From NCBI RefSeq assembly GCF_005146945.1, contig NZ_SWMS01000001.1, forward strand, positions 558,001 to 622,000: 64,000 nucleotides of DNA, in the 5' to 3' direction. The notes beneath the pieces were generated by a model that had not been told where the DNA came from, ran no database searches, and was given only the letters and a program-made list of their open reading frames with translations. Position numbers and translations under genes: made by a program. Position 1 is the stretch's first letter; each line of letters starts with the position of its first letter. This DNA comes from Prauserella endophytica (GTDB taxonomy: Bacteria; Actinomycetota; Actinomycetes; Mycobacteriales; Pseudonocardiaceae). Positions 24,077 through 32,383 of this stretch are shown here, piece by piece.

Positions 24077-24873
24077 GCGCTCGGCCAACTCAGAAAGCCC
24101 GTTTCCCTGGCCCCGCGCAGATCCGGTCTCCGCGCGCGGGTGGGCCGGACGTCGCGAACCAGCCGGTGCACCGTGCGCAGCAGCGACGCCGGGCGGACCG
24201 CGGCGACCTCCGTGAACCGCCCGCGGGCGAGCCAGTCCCGCTCCCACGGGCTCACCCCGGACGGCGGCGGGACCGCAGGGCCGCGCCCGTGCGCCAGGTG
24301 CAGCGCACCGGCGTGCCGGGGCCGCAGGCCGATGCCGGTCACGCGCACGTCCTGCGGTATCGCGGCCAGCCGCCGCAGCCTGGCGGGGAACGCCAGGCCG
24401 GGCACGCTCGCGTCGTGCAGCGCGTAGACGGTGGGCCGCTCGGTCCTGCCGAGCATCGCCACCACCCCGTCGGCCAGCGGCAGCTCGGCCGCAGCGAACA
24501 CCGGGCACGCCGATTCCATCGGGACCCCGTTGGCGCGCAACATGTTCGCGATCGCGTCCGATTCGCACACCAGCAGCCGGGGCAGGCCGTAGTCGAACAG
24601 GTCCGGTTCCCGCGTGTGGCGGCCCACCTGGCGACGTGCGGGCTCCACAGGGGGCAGCAGGCCGGGCAGGGGTCCGATCCGCTTCAGCGCGGCGCGGAAA
24701 CGCGGATAGGGCACCGCGGGTGCGACGGTGAACGCCCACCGGCGTGGCACCCGGTGCGCGGGCCGAAGCACCCGGCATAACTCGTAGTACAGCTGACGTT
24801 CGGTGAAGCGCAGTCCGCCCGGCTCGGCGACGCGCTCGGCGGCGACGCGCAGGGCGCGATCCAGGACGTTCAT
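24073..24873 (-). CDS. Unknown protein, soluble paralogue of the zinc-ribbon membrane protein upstream
   Basis: 266 aa, no signal or membrane segment. It shares with the next gene upstream an N-terminal motif FTERQLYYELCRVL (23-36), a segment LLVCESDAIANMLRANGVP (100-118), ALHDASVPGL (151-160), GIGLRPR, WLARGRF followed by AAVRP, and a C-terminal GFLSWPSA. The RQLYY motif followed by an E-rich strand and HDAS loop recalls the tyrosine and Toprim elements of Spo11/Topo VI-A-like proteins, but this is resemblance only. Both ends overlap neighbours by 4 bases. Confidence 0.7.
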   Translation of the reverse strand: MNVLDRALRVAAERVAEPGGLRFTERQLYYELCRVLRPAHRVPRRWAFTVAPAVPYPRFRAALKRIGPLPGLLPPVEPARRQVGRHTREPDLFDYGLPRLLVCESDAIANMLRANGVPMESACPVFAAAELPLADGVVAMLGRTERPTVYALHDASVPGLAFPARLRRLAAIPQDVRVTGIGLRPRHAGALHLAHGRGPAVPPPSGVSPWERDWLARGRFTEVAAVRPASLLRTVHRLVRDVRPTRARRPDLRGARETGFLSWPSA

Positions 24874-25889
24874 GCGCCGGGCCAGGTGAGGAAGCCGACC
24901 TGCCGGGCGGCCCGCCGGTCGGCGTCGGGTTCGCCGTGTGCCCTGGCGATCGCTCGGTCGAGCACCTTGAGCAGCCGGGGCGGGCGCACCGCGGCCAGCG
25001 GCGACCACCAGCCCGCGCCGAGCCAGCCGGCCTCCTCCTGGGTCAGTGCGGGATCGAGTGCGCGCAGCCCCCGCACCTCGGCCTCCGGCAACGGCCGCTC
25101 GCGCAGCTTGATGGCCTTCTCCTCAGCCAGCACGGCCTTCGGGCGCAGCCCTGGCGCCACCAACCGGGAGCCGAACGCGGCCCGCGCGTCGGCGGCCAGG
25201 CGGATGCCCTCGGGGCTCGCGTCGTGCAGCACGACGACGGGAACATCCGGCGGAACCCGGTCGAGGGAACCGACGAGCGCGGCCGAGTGGGCAGCGGCGA
25301 CGCCGTTCGCCGCGAGGCACGCGAGCACGGTGGGATCGGGGCACACCACGGCGACCCGCGGCTCGGTCACGACGGGAACGGTGACCTTCGAATCGTCCAC
25401 CATGCCCGGCGGCAGGTCGCCGTCGTAGGTGGCTTCCCAGCGCAGCAGCCGGGCGCGGAAATCGCCGAGTTTCTCGGGCATCCGGATCTTCGCCCTGCGC
25501 TCGTACCACGGCCAGGCGACGAAGAAGAGCAGCAGCAGAACGACCACCAGCACACCCACCGCGGTCAGCGCGGTTCCCCAGCTGAGGTCGGTCGAGATGG
25601 CCGCGACCACCGCGATGATGCCCGCGATGAAGACGAAGCAGCCGATGCCGAAGATCTTGTCGAACGGATCGGGCAGGCGGCCGCGCGCGGCGGCGTACCA
25701 CAGTTGCGGCAACGTGTAGTGAATTCTGCCGTCATCGGTGAGCTTTTCGGCGAGCCGGTGCACCCGCAGATCGTGGATGCGGATGCCGCCTTCCTTTGGC
25801 TCCAGGGCGAAAAGCCGAGAGCAGTACTTGCAGCGGTAGTCGGAGCGTTCGCTGCGCTTGAGGTCTCGATGGCAGTGGGGGCAGATCAT
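24870..25889 (-). CDS. Unknown zinc-ribbon membrane protein, first gene of the operon
   Basis: 339 aa. The N-terminal zinc ribbon has Cys3, Cys6, Cys20 and Cys23 (CPHC, CKYC). YTLPQLWYAAARGRL is at 59-72. Two transmembrane helices (~80-100, ~106-128) follow. The C-terminal cytoplasmic half carries the same blocks as the downstream paralogue: VVCPDPTVLACLAANGV, VVLHDASPEGIR (219-230), PGLRPK, WLGAGWW with AAVRP, and GFLTWPGA. The ribbon and membrane anchor are the additions. ATG 25889 heads a five-gene minus-strand operon divergent from the cupin-like gene at 26028. Confidence 0.72.
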   Translation of the reverse strand: MICPHCHRDLKRSERSDYRCKYCSRLFALEPKEGGIRIHDLRVHRLAEKLTDDGRIHYTLPQLWYAAARGRLPDPFDKIFGIGCFVFIAGIIAVVAAISTDLSWGTALTAVGVLVVVLLLLFFVAWPWYERRAKIRMPEKLGDFRARLLRWEATYDGDLPPGMVDDSKVTVPVVTEPRVAVVCPDPTVLACLAANGVAAAHSAALVGSLDRVPPDVPVVVLHDASPEGIRLAADARAAFGSRLVAPGLRPKAVLAEEKAIKLRERPLPEAEVRGLRALDPALTQEEAGWLGAGWWSPLAAVRPPRLLKVLDRAIARAHGEPDADRRAARQVGFLTWPGA

Positions 25890-26027
25890 CGCGAGCCGCC
25901 ACTCTCGCCTGCGCGCCTCGTCAAAACCACTGTTCCGCCCCCATCGACCTGAGGTAGATCATAAAGGAGCGCGGCCGGAAAACAAGCAATCGCAACAAAA
26001 GCCGGCCGCCGACCGGGAGGTGCCATC

Positions 26028-26762
26028 ATGTCCGACCCACGGCTGAAGCGCGACGCGGACGCGGAGAACGAGGTCCACGACGTCGCGTCCTTCGTGGATC
26101 CGGCACGGAACGTGGTGACCCCGGTACTGCGGTTGCCGGAGGAAGCAGCGCTCGCCGTGGTCACCGCATTCGCCGAGATCGTGGGCGCGGCGAAACGCAG
26201 CCGCATCGCGACGACGGAGGACCGGGACGGGATCGTGCGTTCGCAGGTCTTCGAGGAGGGCGACGTCTACCTTCTGGAGACGCCGTTCGACGGCTTCTTC
26301 GCCGACCGCTACGTGATGGACTTCTACAACGTCAGGGAGCGCGGCGTGTGCTCGCGCATGCACCTGCACACCGGCCTGCGGTTCGTGCGCATGATGACCG
26401 GGCCGGAGACCCGGATCAGGGTGAGCAGCCTGTCGCCGTTCGAGGTGACGAACGTTCCCGGCGTGACTCCCTTCGTGCCGCGGGAGTTCGAGGACGAACT
26501 GCCGGACGCGCCGGAAGGAGTGCGGCGAACTCGTTACAATCTCGTTGTTCCGCCGTGTTCGTTCGTGGACATGCAGATTCCGCGAGGGGTGAGTCACCAG
26601 TTCAACGCGATCGGCGAGCACGCGGTGATCGATTCCGTGCACCCCGAGGAATCCATCGAAACGTTCCGGGAGAAGATGTCGGGTTACCGGATGATGGCGC
26701 AGACTGTCTTCCTGGCAGAGGAACTCCCCTCGTCGGAGGCGTGCGACAACTTTCCGACCTGA
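26028..26762 (+). CDS. Cupin-like protein of unknown function, divergent from the unknown operon
   Basis: 244 aa, soluble. A possible double-stranded beta-helix metal site is formed by the H-x-H of RMHLHTGLRF and a later histidine in PRGVSHQFNA, with HPEE near the end. No family recognised. GGGAGGTG lies 6 bases before ATG 26028. The 138-base gap to the divergent operon start contains an A-rich stretch with the promoters. The shared control region suggests a link to that operon, but no direct evidence. Confidence 0.68.
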   Translation: MSDPRLKRDADAENEVHDVASFVDPARNVVTPVLRLPEEAALAVVTAFAEIVGAAKRSRIATTEDRDGIVRSQVFEEGDVYLLETPFDGFFADRYVMDFYNVRERGVCSRMHLHTGLRFVRMMTGPETRIRVSSLSPFEVTNVPGVTPFVPREFEDELPDAPEGVRRTRYNLVVPPCSFVDMQIPRGVSHQFNAIGEHAVIDSVHPEESIETFREKMSGYRMMAQTVFLAEELPSSEACDNFPT

Positions 26763-26812
26763 CCTCGGCGAAGCTCGTCAATTTCCGACCGTCACGTCGG
26801 CACGTAGTTCGG

Positions 26813-26868
26813 CGCGTTACGGTTTTCGCGCATGATCTTTCTCATGTTTTCGCGTTACCCGTTCGGGT
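26813..26868. repeat. Short direct repeats and hairpin upstream of the secreted protein
   Basis: GTTTTCGCG occurs at 26822-26830 and 26846-26854, exactly 24 bases apart. CGCGTTAC occurs at 26813-26820 and 26851-26858. ACCCG-TT-CGGGT (26857-26868) is a small hairpin. The stretch is AT-richer than its surroundings and lies 65-120 bases before the TTG start at 26933, a plausible regulator-binding region. Confidence 0.4.
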
Positions 26869-26932
26869 GATTTGTCGGGCAGGATCTTGCGGTACCTGAA
26901 CTGCTTTTTCGAATTCCTGCCTGGGAGCAATC

Positions 26933-27676
26933 TTGAGAAAGCCCTTGCGCGGCATCGCTGGTGCCGCGCTGTCGACAACGCTGATCCTGACCGTGTTCGC
27001 GGCTCCCGCGCTGGCTCAGGACGAGGGGGCGGGCACGTCCACCGACGTCGCCGTCACCACCACCACCGCACCGCCCGAGACGACGACGTCGGAGTCCGCG
27101 CCGGAGACCTCCACCTCGGAGGCCGCGCCCGAGACGACCACCTCGGAGACCGGTTCGGCCACCACCACGACAACCTCCGAGTCGACGGCGACGACGACCT
27201 CGGAGCCCGACGAGTCGTCCACCACCACTACCACGACATCGTCGGAGACCACGGGGCCCGAGGAACCGCCCTATGTGGACGACACGGGGTACGGCATCGA
27301 CCTCGACCCCGAGCAGGGACTCGGCCTGCTGCTGATCGCGTGCGCGGCAGGTGAGCCGACCGGCGTCACGTCGCCGGACTTCGAGATCCTCGACGGCCCG
27401 TGGCAGGACGAGACCGACGGCCGCTACTGGGCGTACCTCGTGCAGCTGCAGCCGGGTCTGACCTTCGCCGACGGCAACGTGGTGGCCGACTGGGTCTGCG
27501 GCGGGGAGCCCGGCGGCGGGTCGGGCAGCGGCGGTGGCGGCAGCACGCCGGTCGCTCCGGTGCCCGGCTCGGAGGACGCGGGCGACTGGCAGCGCGAGAA
27601 CGGTGGCGACGCGCAGGTCGGCTTCGCGCCGAAGGGCGGCGTCGAGACCGGTGCCGGCGGCATCGCGCGGGACTGA
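26933..27676 (+). CDS. Secreted Thr/Ser-rich protein paired with a class F sortase
   Basis: 247 aa from a TTG start preceded by GGGAG. The signal peptide is cleaved after APALA (residue 28). Residues ~35-110 are a low-complexity Thr/Ser/Glu linker, typical of exported, possibly O-glycosylated stalks. A small globular domain with two cysteines follows (ACAAG, WVCGG), then a Gly-rich linker and the end PKGGVETGAGGIARD. There is no LPxTG signal or C-terminal membrane helix. It lies 6 bases before the sortase gene. It may be a surface protein or a partner of the sortase. Confidence 0.75.
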   Translation: MRKPLRGIAGAALSTTLILTVFAAPALAQDEGAGTSTDVAVTTTTAPPETTTSESAPETSTSEAAPETTTSETGSATTTTTSESTATTTSEPDESSTTTTTTSSETTGPEEPPYVDDTGYGIDLDPEQGLGLLLIACAAGEPTGVTSPDFEILDGPWQDETDGRYWAYLVQLQPGLTFADGNVVADWVCGGEPGGGSGSGGGGSTPVAPVPGSEDAGDWQRENGGDAQVGFAPKGGVETGAGGIARD

Positions 27677-27682
27677 CCGTTG

Positions 27683-28270
27683 ATGCGTTCGCAGTTCCGG
27701 GGCGGCCGCGTGCTCGCGGCCGCCCTGCTCGCCTCACTCGCACTCGCCGGCTGTGGTTCGTCGGGCGCACCCGAGTCGGCGCCCCAGCCGACCACGTCGG
27801 TGCCGGTGACGAAGCCCTACGACAAGCTCCGGCCGACGCAGGTGACGATCCCGAAGATCGGCGCCGACTCGTCGCTGATCTCGGTGGCCGTCACCAAGGA
27901 CGGGGCGATGGCCGTGCCGTCGGTGAAGGAACCGATGCAGGCGGCCTGGTACCGGCTTTCGCCCGTGCCGGGCGAGATCGGGCCCGCGATCGTGCTCGGG
28001 CACGTCGACGGCAACAAGCAGGCCGGCATCTTCGCCCGGCTGCACGAGCTGGTGCCCGGCGACGAGATCAAGGTGCGCCGCAGCGACGGCGAGGAGCTGA
28101 CTTTCGCCGTCGAGCGCTCGATCCAGGTGCCGAAGGAAGAGTTTCCGACCGAGGCGGTGTACGGCAACACCGACAAGGCGCAGTTGCGCCTGATCACGTG
28201 TGGTGGCGTGTTCGACGGCGAGGAACACAGCTACGAGGACAACGTCATCGTCTACGCCAACCTCGTCTGA
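27683..28270 (+). CDS. Class F sortase
   Basis: 195 aa. An N-terminal hydrophobic segment with a lipobox-like LAGC (Cys24), a linker, then the sortase barrel: His107 in VLGHVDG, Cys173 in LITCGG, and the terminal SYEDNVIVYA strand. Arg169 (LRLITC) is a candidate catalytic arginine. Class F enzymes are common in actinobacteria and cut sorting signals outside the membrane. Its only neighbour on the strand, the Thr/Ser-rich protein, lacks a normal sorting signal. ATG 27683 is preferred over TTG 27680. Confidence 0.88.
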   Translation: MRSQFRGGRVLAAALLASLALAGCGSSGAPESAPQPTTSVPVTKPYDKLRPTQVTIPKIGADSSLISVAVTKDGAMAVPSVKEPMQAAWYRLSPVPGEIGPAIVLGHVDGNKQAGIFARLHELVPGDEIKVRRSDGEELTFAVERSIQVPKEEFPTEAVYGNTDKAQLRLITCGGVFDGEEHSYEDNVIVYANLV

Positions 28271-28293
28271 TCCGCTCCGGCGCCGGGACGACC

Positions 28294-29202
28294 TCAGCCC
28301 GACTGGGTCGCTCCGGCGCCGGTGAGCGGCAGCACCGGGTACGCCACCTTCACGCCCGCCTCGTCCATTCCGGACTTGAGGTGCTCGCGCAGCGCCCTGC
28401 CCAGCGACCACTGCTCGCCGGGCTGGGTGGTCACCAGCACCCGGATCGTCACCGCGCCGTTGCCGATGCCGACGACCCCGTTGATGTCGGGGCGTTCCAG
28501 GATCTTCGGCGCGTACGCCGGGTGCTCGGCGAACTCGTCGATGCTGCGCTGGATGACGTCCTTCGCGTGGTCGATGTCCACCGTGTAGTCCAGGGGCAGC
28601 TCCACCACGGCGTTGGCCCAGTCCTGGTTCATGTTGCAGACGCGCATGATCTCGCCGTTGCGCACGTGCCACAGCCCGCCGTTGAGGTCACGGATCTTGG
28701 TGATGCGCAGGGTCACCGCCTCGACGGTGCCCACGGCGTCGCCGGCGTCGATCACGTCGCCGACGCCGTACTGGTCCTCCATCATCATGAACATCCCCGA
28801 CAGGAAGTCCTGCACCAGGCTCTGCGCGCCGAAGCCGATGGCGAGGCCCACCACGCCGGCGCTGGCGATGATCGGTCCGATGTTGATGCCCACCTGGCCG
28901 AGAATGGTCACGAAGGCGATCCCGAAGATCACGAACGTCGCCACGCTCTTGAGCACCGAGGCGATCGTCTCCGCCCGCTGCCGCTGCCGTTCTCTGCGCG
29001 CCTGGTCGGCACTCTTGACGATCCGCGTCGCCATCTTGGTGCGGTGCAGCCGTTCCCGCGAGCTGACCATCCGCCGGGCCAGCTGGTCGATCACCCGGCC
29101 GACGAGCGCCCGCAGGATCACGGCCACCACGATCACGATCGCGATGTTGATCGCGCCGGAGATCAGCGCGCTCGAGTTCTCGTTGAACCAGTTCGCCACC
29201 AT
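28294..29202 (-). CDS. MscS-family mechanosensitive channel
   Basis: 302 aa. The N-terminal helix (~15-38), a charged loop, and the pore-lining helix region with FGAQSLVQDFLSGMFMMMEDQYGVGD are family-diagnostic. The C-terminal cytoplasmic domain ends with LREHLKSGMDEAGVKVAYP. It releases solutes on hypo-osmotic shock. ATG 29202 sits directly behind GGAAGGGAG. A GTG start four codons upstream or the codon after ATG are alternatives. It converges with the sortase gene. Confidence 0.92.
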   Translation of the reverse strand: MVANWFNENSSALISGAINIAIVIVVAVILRALVGRVIDQLARRMVSSRERLHRTKMATRIVKSADQARRERQRQRAETIASVLKSVATFVIFGIAFVTILGQVGINIGPIIASAGVVGLAIGFGAQSLVQDFLSGMFMMMEDQYGVGDVIDAGDAVGTVEAVTLRITKIRDLNGGLWHVRNGEIMRVCNMNQDWANAVVELPLDYTVDIDHAKDVIQRSIDEFAEHPAYAPKILERPDINGVVGIGNGAVTIRVLVTTQPGEQWSLGRALREHLKSGMDEAGVKVAYPVLPLTGAGATQSG

Positions 29203-29281
29203 GCTCCCTTCCACGTCGACACAGGCCTGTCGGCGCGGCTACCCGGGAGCCGGCGACGTCATGCGAAACGTCCGTTGCGAG

Positions 29282-30229
29282 TTATCGCACAGCATCCCGC
29301 CGTAACGCCTCGGCCAGCAGCTCCGCGGCCGAGGCGCGGTCCGGCAGGCCCGCCGTGTCCCCCGTGTGAGCGAGGACGTCTGCCGCGAGGCGGGAACCGA
29401 GCCACGCGGCGGCACCGGGAGCGCCGCCGGCGAGTCGCGTCGCGAGGTACCCGCCCGCGAACGCGTCGCCCGCGCCGACCGGGTCGACCACGTCGGTCGC
29501 GAGGCTCGGCTGGTGGTGGAGCGTGCCGTCGCCGACGGTCCACCAGCAGCCGCCGGGCCCGCCCTTGACCACCACCTCGCGCACCCCTGCCCTGCGCACG
29601 ATCTCCGCCGGATCCGCCGTGCCGAACAGGGGTTCCGCCTCGTCGGTGCCCACGAGCAGCAGGTCGGTGTGGGGGAGGATCGCCGACAGAGTGCGGACGG
29701 CGCGGCCCTCCGGGTCGAGTGCCGGGCGCAGGTTCACGTCCACGACGACGCGGCTGCCGTGTGCGGCCGCGTTGGCCGCGACGTGCCGGACGAGGCGTTC
29801 CGGGCCGGGGCCCAGTGCGGCCGTCAGCCCGGACACCAGCACCGCGCGCGGCCGGTGCCGCAGGGCCCGCTCGGCGTCGGCGACATCGAGGGCCGACGCC
29901 GCCGAGCCTGCGCGGTAGTACCGCACGCGGCGCGCGCCGTCCGGCAGCGCGTCCTTGGCGAACAGCCCGGTTTGTCTCGTCCGGTCCCGCTCGGCGTCGA
30001 GGGTGACGCCGAGCGCGGCGGCGGCGTGCTCGACGCGGTCCGCGAACGCGTCGTCGCCGAGCCGCGTGCACAGCACGGCCCGCCTGCCCAGCAGGGACAG
30101 CGCGGCGCACGTGTTCAGCTCGGCGCCCGCCACGTGGACCTCGAACGTCGGCGAGGTCGTGAGCGTCCCGCCCGCCGGTGGCTGCACGAGGACCATCGGC
30201 TCGCCGATGCCGACCACGTCTACGCCCAA
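29282..30229 (-). CDS. kdgK: PfkB-family sugar kinase, probable 2-keto-3-deoxygluconate kinase
   Basis: 315 aa ribokinase-fold enzyme. The signature DVVDPVGAGDAFAGG carries the catalytic Asp255. The YYR at 104-106 is typical of KDG kinases. It would phosphorylate 2-keto-3-deoxygluconate or -galactonate to the 6-phosphate for the KDPG aldolase at 33181. TTG 30229 follows the upstream stop by one base (TGAGTTG), so it is coupled to the aldolase-like gene. Substrate stereochemistry cannot be read from sequence. Confidence 0.85.
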   Translation of the reverse strand: MGVDVVGIGEPMVLVQPPAGGTLTTSPTFEVHVAGAELNTCAALSLLGRRAVLCTRLGDDAFADRVEHAAAALGVTLDAERDRTRQTGLFAKDALPDGARRVRYYRAGSAASALDVADAERALRHRPRAVLVSGLTAALGPGPERLVRHVAANAAAHGSRVVVDVNLRPALDPEGRAVRTLSAILPHTDLLLVGTDEAEPLFGTADPAEIVRRAGVREVVVKGGPGGCWWTVGDGTLHHQPSLATDVVDPVGAGDAFAGGYLATRLAGGAPGAAAWLGSRLAADVLAHTGDTAGLPDRASAAELLAEALRRDAVR

Positions 30230-30230
30230 C

Positions 30231-31127
30231 TCAGCCCGCCTTCAGCGGCAGTTCGTCCAGGATCGCGTGCAGGCTCTGCCTGCTCGCCTTGTCCAGCGGC
30301 GCCGCGGGCAGTCGCACCGTCGCGTGCTCGATTATCCCGCGCCGCACCAGTACCTCCTTGTGCACGGCCCACGCGATGCCGGACTGGAGTCCGAAGAGGA
30401 CCAGCGGGAGCAGCTTCGCGAACGCCGCGCGGGCCTCGGCGCGCCTGCCCTCGGTGAAGTCGGCCAGCACCGGGGCGAGCAGGTCGGGGAACTCGCACGC
30501 GGGCATGGTGCCGATGGCACCGCGGGCGTACTCCTCCAGCACGAACTGGGCGTTCTGGCCGCCGAGCACGGCGACGGTGTCGGGCACGCGCTCCACGACG
30601 GCGCCGACCTTCGGTGCGGTCGGTGGCGCCTCGACCTTCACCGACGTGATCCGGTCCAGCTCGCACAGCTGGGCGATCAGCGGCGGCGGCATCGCGACAC
30701 CGGTTGCCCCCGGCGCGTCCTGCACCATGATCTCCACCGACGTGCCCGCCGCGACGTCGCCGTAGAAGTCGGCGAGCTGGGTGGCGCTGGGCTTGACCAG
30801 GAACGGCGGGAGCACCATCAGCGCCTGCGCGCCGAGGTCCTCGGCGGCGCGGGCCTGCTCCAGGGCGGTGACCGTGGAGGTTCCGTTCACGCCGGCCACG
30901 ACGGGCACAGCGCCCGCCACGACGTCCGTGATCGTGGTGAGGATCCGCTCCCGCTCCTCGGCGGTGAGCGCGAAGCCCTCGCTGGCCATGCCGAACGTCG
31001 CGACGCCGTCGACCCCGGAGGCGAGCTGGAACTCGGTGAGCCGGGCGAGCCCGGCGAGGTCGAGCGATCCGTCCTGGTCGAACGGGGTGGCGAGGATGGG
31101 CACGAGACCGTGTACGGCGTGCGGCAT
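30231..31127 (-). CDS. DHDPS/NAL-family aldolase or dehydratase
   Basis: 298 aa (beta/alpha)8 barrel. The Schiff-base lysine is Lys164 (SVKVEAPP). The family's GTTGE loop reads GMASEG, and the usual tyrosine position is IMVQDAPG, so it is not a true dihydrodipicolinate synthase. With KDG kinase and a sugar-acid dehydratase as neighbours, a 2-keto-3-deoxy-sugar-acid aldolase or keto-deoxy-aldarate dehydratase role is likely. ATG 31127 follows the dehydratase stop by 4 bases. Confidence 0.82.
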   Translation of the reverse strand: MPHAVHGLVPILATPFDQDGSLDLAGLARLTEFQLASGVDGVATFGMASEGFALTAEERERILTTITDVVAGAVPVVAGVNGTSTVTALEQARAAEDLGAQALMVLPPFLVKPSATQLADFYGDVAAGTSVEIMVQDAPGATGVAMPPPLIAQLCELDRITSVKVEAPPTAPKVGAVVERVPDTVAVLGGQNAQFVLEEYARGAIGTMPACEFPDLLAPVLADFTEGRRAEARAAFAKLLPLVLFGLQSGIAWAVHKEVLVRRGIIEHATVRLPAAPLDKASRQSLHAILDELPLKAG

Positions 31128-31131
31128 CGGG

Positions 31132-32292
31132 TCAGGACTCCTTGGCGAGAGCTGCCACGGCCTCGGCGTCGACCTCGACGCCGAGCCCGGGACCGGTGGG
31201 CAGGGAGATGGCGGACGGTTCCACCGCGAGCTGACGGGCGAGGATGCGCTCGCCGACCCGCACGGACGTGGGCTGGTACTCGAAGGCGGGCAGGTCCTCC
31301 ACGGCCGCACTGACGTGGAGTCCCGCCGCGACAGCCACGCCGAGCCCCACCGAGTGGTGCGGCGCGACGGGCACGTGGTGGGCGGCGCACACCTCGGCGA
31401 TGGCCATCGCCTCGGTGATGCCGGTGCGGGCGACGTCGGGCTGCGCGATGCGCAGGGCACGGGCCGTCACCCACTGGGCGAACTCGAAACGGTTGCGCAG
31501 GGCCTCGCCCACGGCGACGGGAATCGACGCACGGGCGACCAGTTCGGCGTGCGCGGTGACGTCCTCCGGCGCGAGCGGTGCCTCCAGGAACCAGCAGCCG
31601 CGCTCGGCGAGGCCGTGGGCGAGCCGAAGCGCCTCGTCGATCGAGTACGCCCAGTGCGCGTCGACGGCGATCCGCAGCTCCGGCGCGGCCGCGAGGATGG
31701 CGTCGACCGTGGCGAGGTCCGCGGCGACACCGTGGCCGAGGTGCAGCTTCACCGACGTGGCGCCGCGAGCGGCCCATTCGCGCGCCAGCTCGGCCCTGCC
31801 CTCGTCATCGGGCTTGGGGAGGCCGGAGACGTAGGTGGGCACCCGGGTGCGGAAGGCGCCGCCGAGCAGCTCCGCGACGGTCCGCCCCGTGAGCTTGCCC
31901 GCGAGGTCCCACAGCGCGATGTCGACGGCGGCCAGCGCGTCGGCCTGATGCCCGACAAGGTGGCCGCGCTCGCGCATGAGGTCGCGCAGCCGAGACCACG
32001 CCGGACGCGGTGCGCGTGCGTCCGCGCCCCTCAGTACGGGCGCGAGCAGCAGGTCCACGATCGCGGCAGGCACCTCGGGGGCGACGGGCGCGAGCGCCTC
32101 GCCCCAGCCGGTGGTGCCGTCCTCCGCGGTGAGCCGCACCAGCAGCGTCTCGTAGCGGTCCGAGTAGAGGCTCCGCCACGGCTCGCGGACCTGGTAGCCG
32201 GCCGAGGGTGCGCTGCCGTCGGTGAGGCGGCCGAGGTACGCCTCCTCGGCCGGAAGCTTCAGAACGAACGTCTCTACCGCCGTGATTCTCAT
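31132..32292 (-). CDS. Mandelate racemase/enolase-superfamily sugar acid dehydratase
   Basis: 386 aa. N-terminal capping domain, then a barrel with K182-x-H184 (VKLHLGHG), metal ligands Asp211, Glu237 and Glu263 (VDAHW, LEAPL, VGEAL), Asp286, His312/313 (PHHSVG) and Glu338 (FEYQP). This is the mandelate-racemase subgroup pattern of acid-sugar dehydratases, giving 2-keto-3-deoxy acids. It is the first gene of the minus-strand catabolic operon. It faces the IclR gene across a 91-base region with a 13-base inverted repeat. Confidence 0.87.
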   Translation of the reverse strand: MRITAVETFVLKLPAEEAYLGRLTDGSAPSAGYQVREPWRSLYSDRYETLLVRLTAEDGTTGWGEALAPVAPEVPAAIVDLLLAPVLRGADARAPRPAWSRLRDLMRERGHLVGHQADALAAVDIALWDLAGKLTGRTVAELLGGAFRTRVPTYVSGLPKPDDEGRAELAREWAARGATSVKLHLGHGVAADLATVDAILAAAPELRIAVDAHWAYSIDEALRLAHGLAERGCWFLEAPLAPEDVTAHAELVARASIPVAVGEALRNRFEFAQWVTARALRIAQPDVARTGITEAMAIAEVCAAHHVPVAPHHSVGLGVAVAAGLHVSAAVEDLPAFEYQPTSVRVGERILARQLAVEPSAISLPTGPGLGVEVDAEAVAALAKES

Positions 32293-32317
32293 GCGAGATG
32301 CGCCATCTGGTTGACTC

Positions 32318-32354
32318 CATGCAGCATGTGCGTAAGACTTCCACATACTGCATG
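32318..32354. promoter_or_regulatory. Long inverted repeat, probable IclR operator
   Basis: CATGCAGCATGTG (32318-32330) and CACATACTGCATG (32342-32354) are complementary at 12 of 13 positions, with an 11-base spacer. It lies midway between the divergent dehydratase and IclR starts, where one dimer-of-dimers could control both directions. Confidence 0.7.
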
Positions 32355-32383
32355 AGTGATGCAAACCAGCGAGAAAGGGCGGC

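Noticed and set aside
27040-27260. ACC/ACG-rich triplet run as a possible DNA repeat element
   Set aside because: It is the Thr/Ser codon run of the secreted protein, kept in frame, not an independent repeat.
28273-28324. GCTCCGGCGCCGG present twice about 37 bases apart
   Set aside because: GC-rich chance palindrome. The second copy is in the MscS coding end. No supporting context.
27400-29568. A 722-codon plus-strand open frame
   Set aside because: Runs through the sortase in another frame and antisense to MscS. No domain content.
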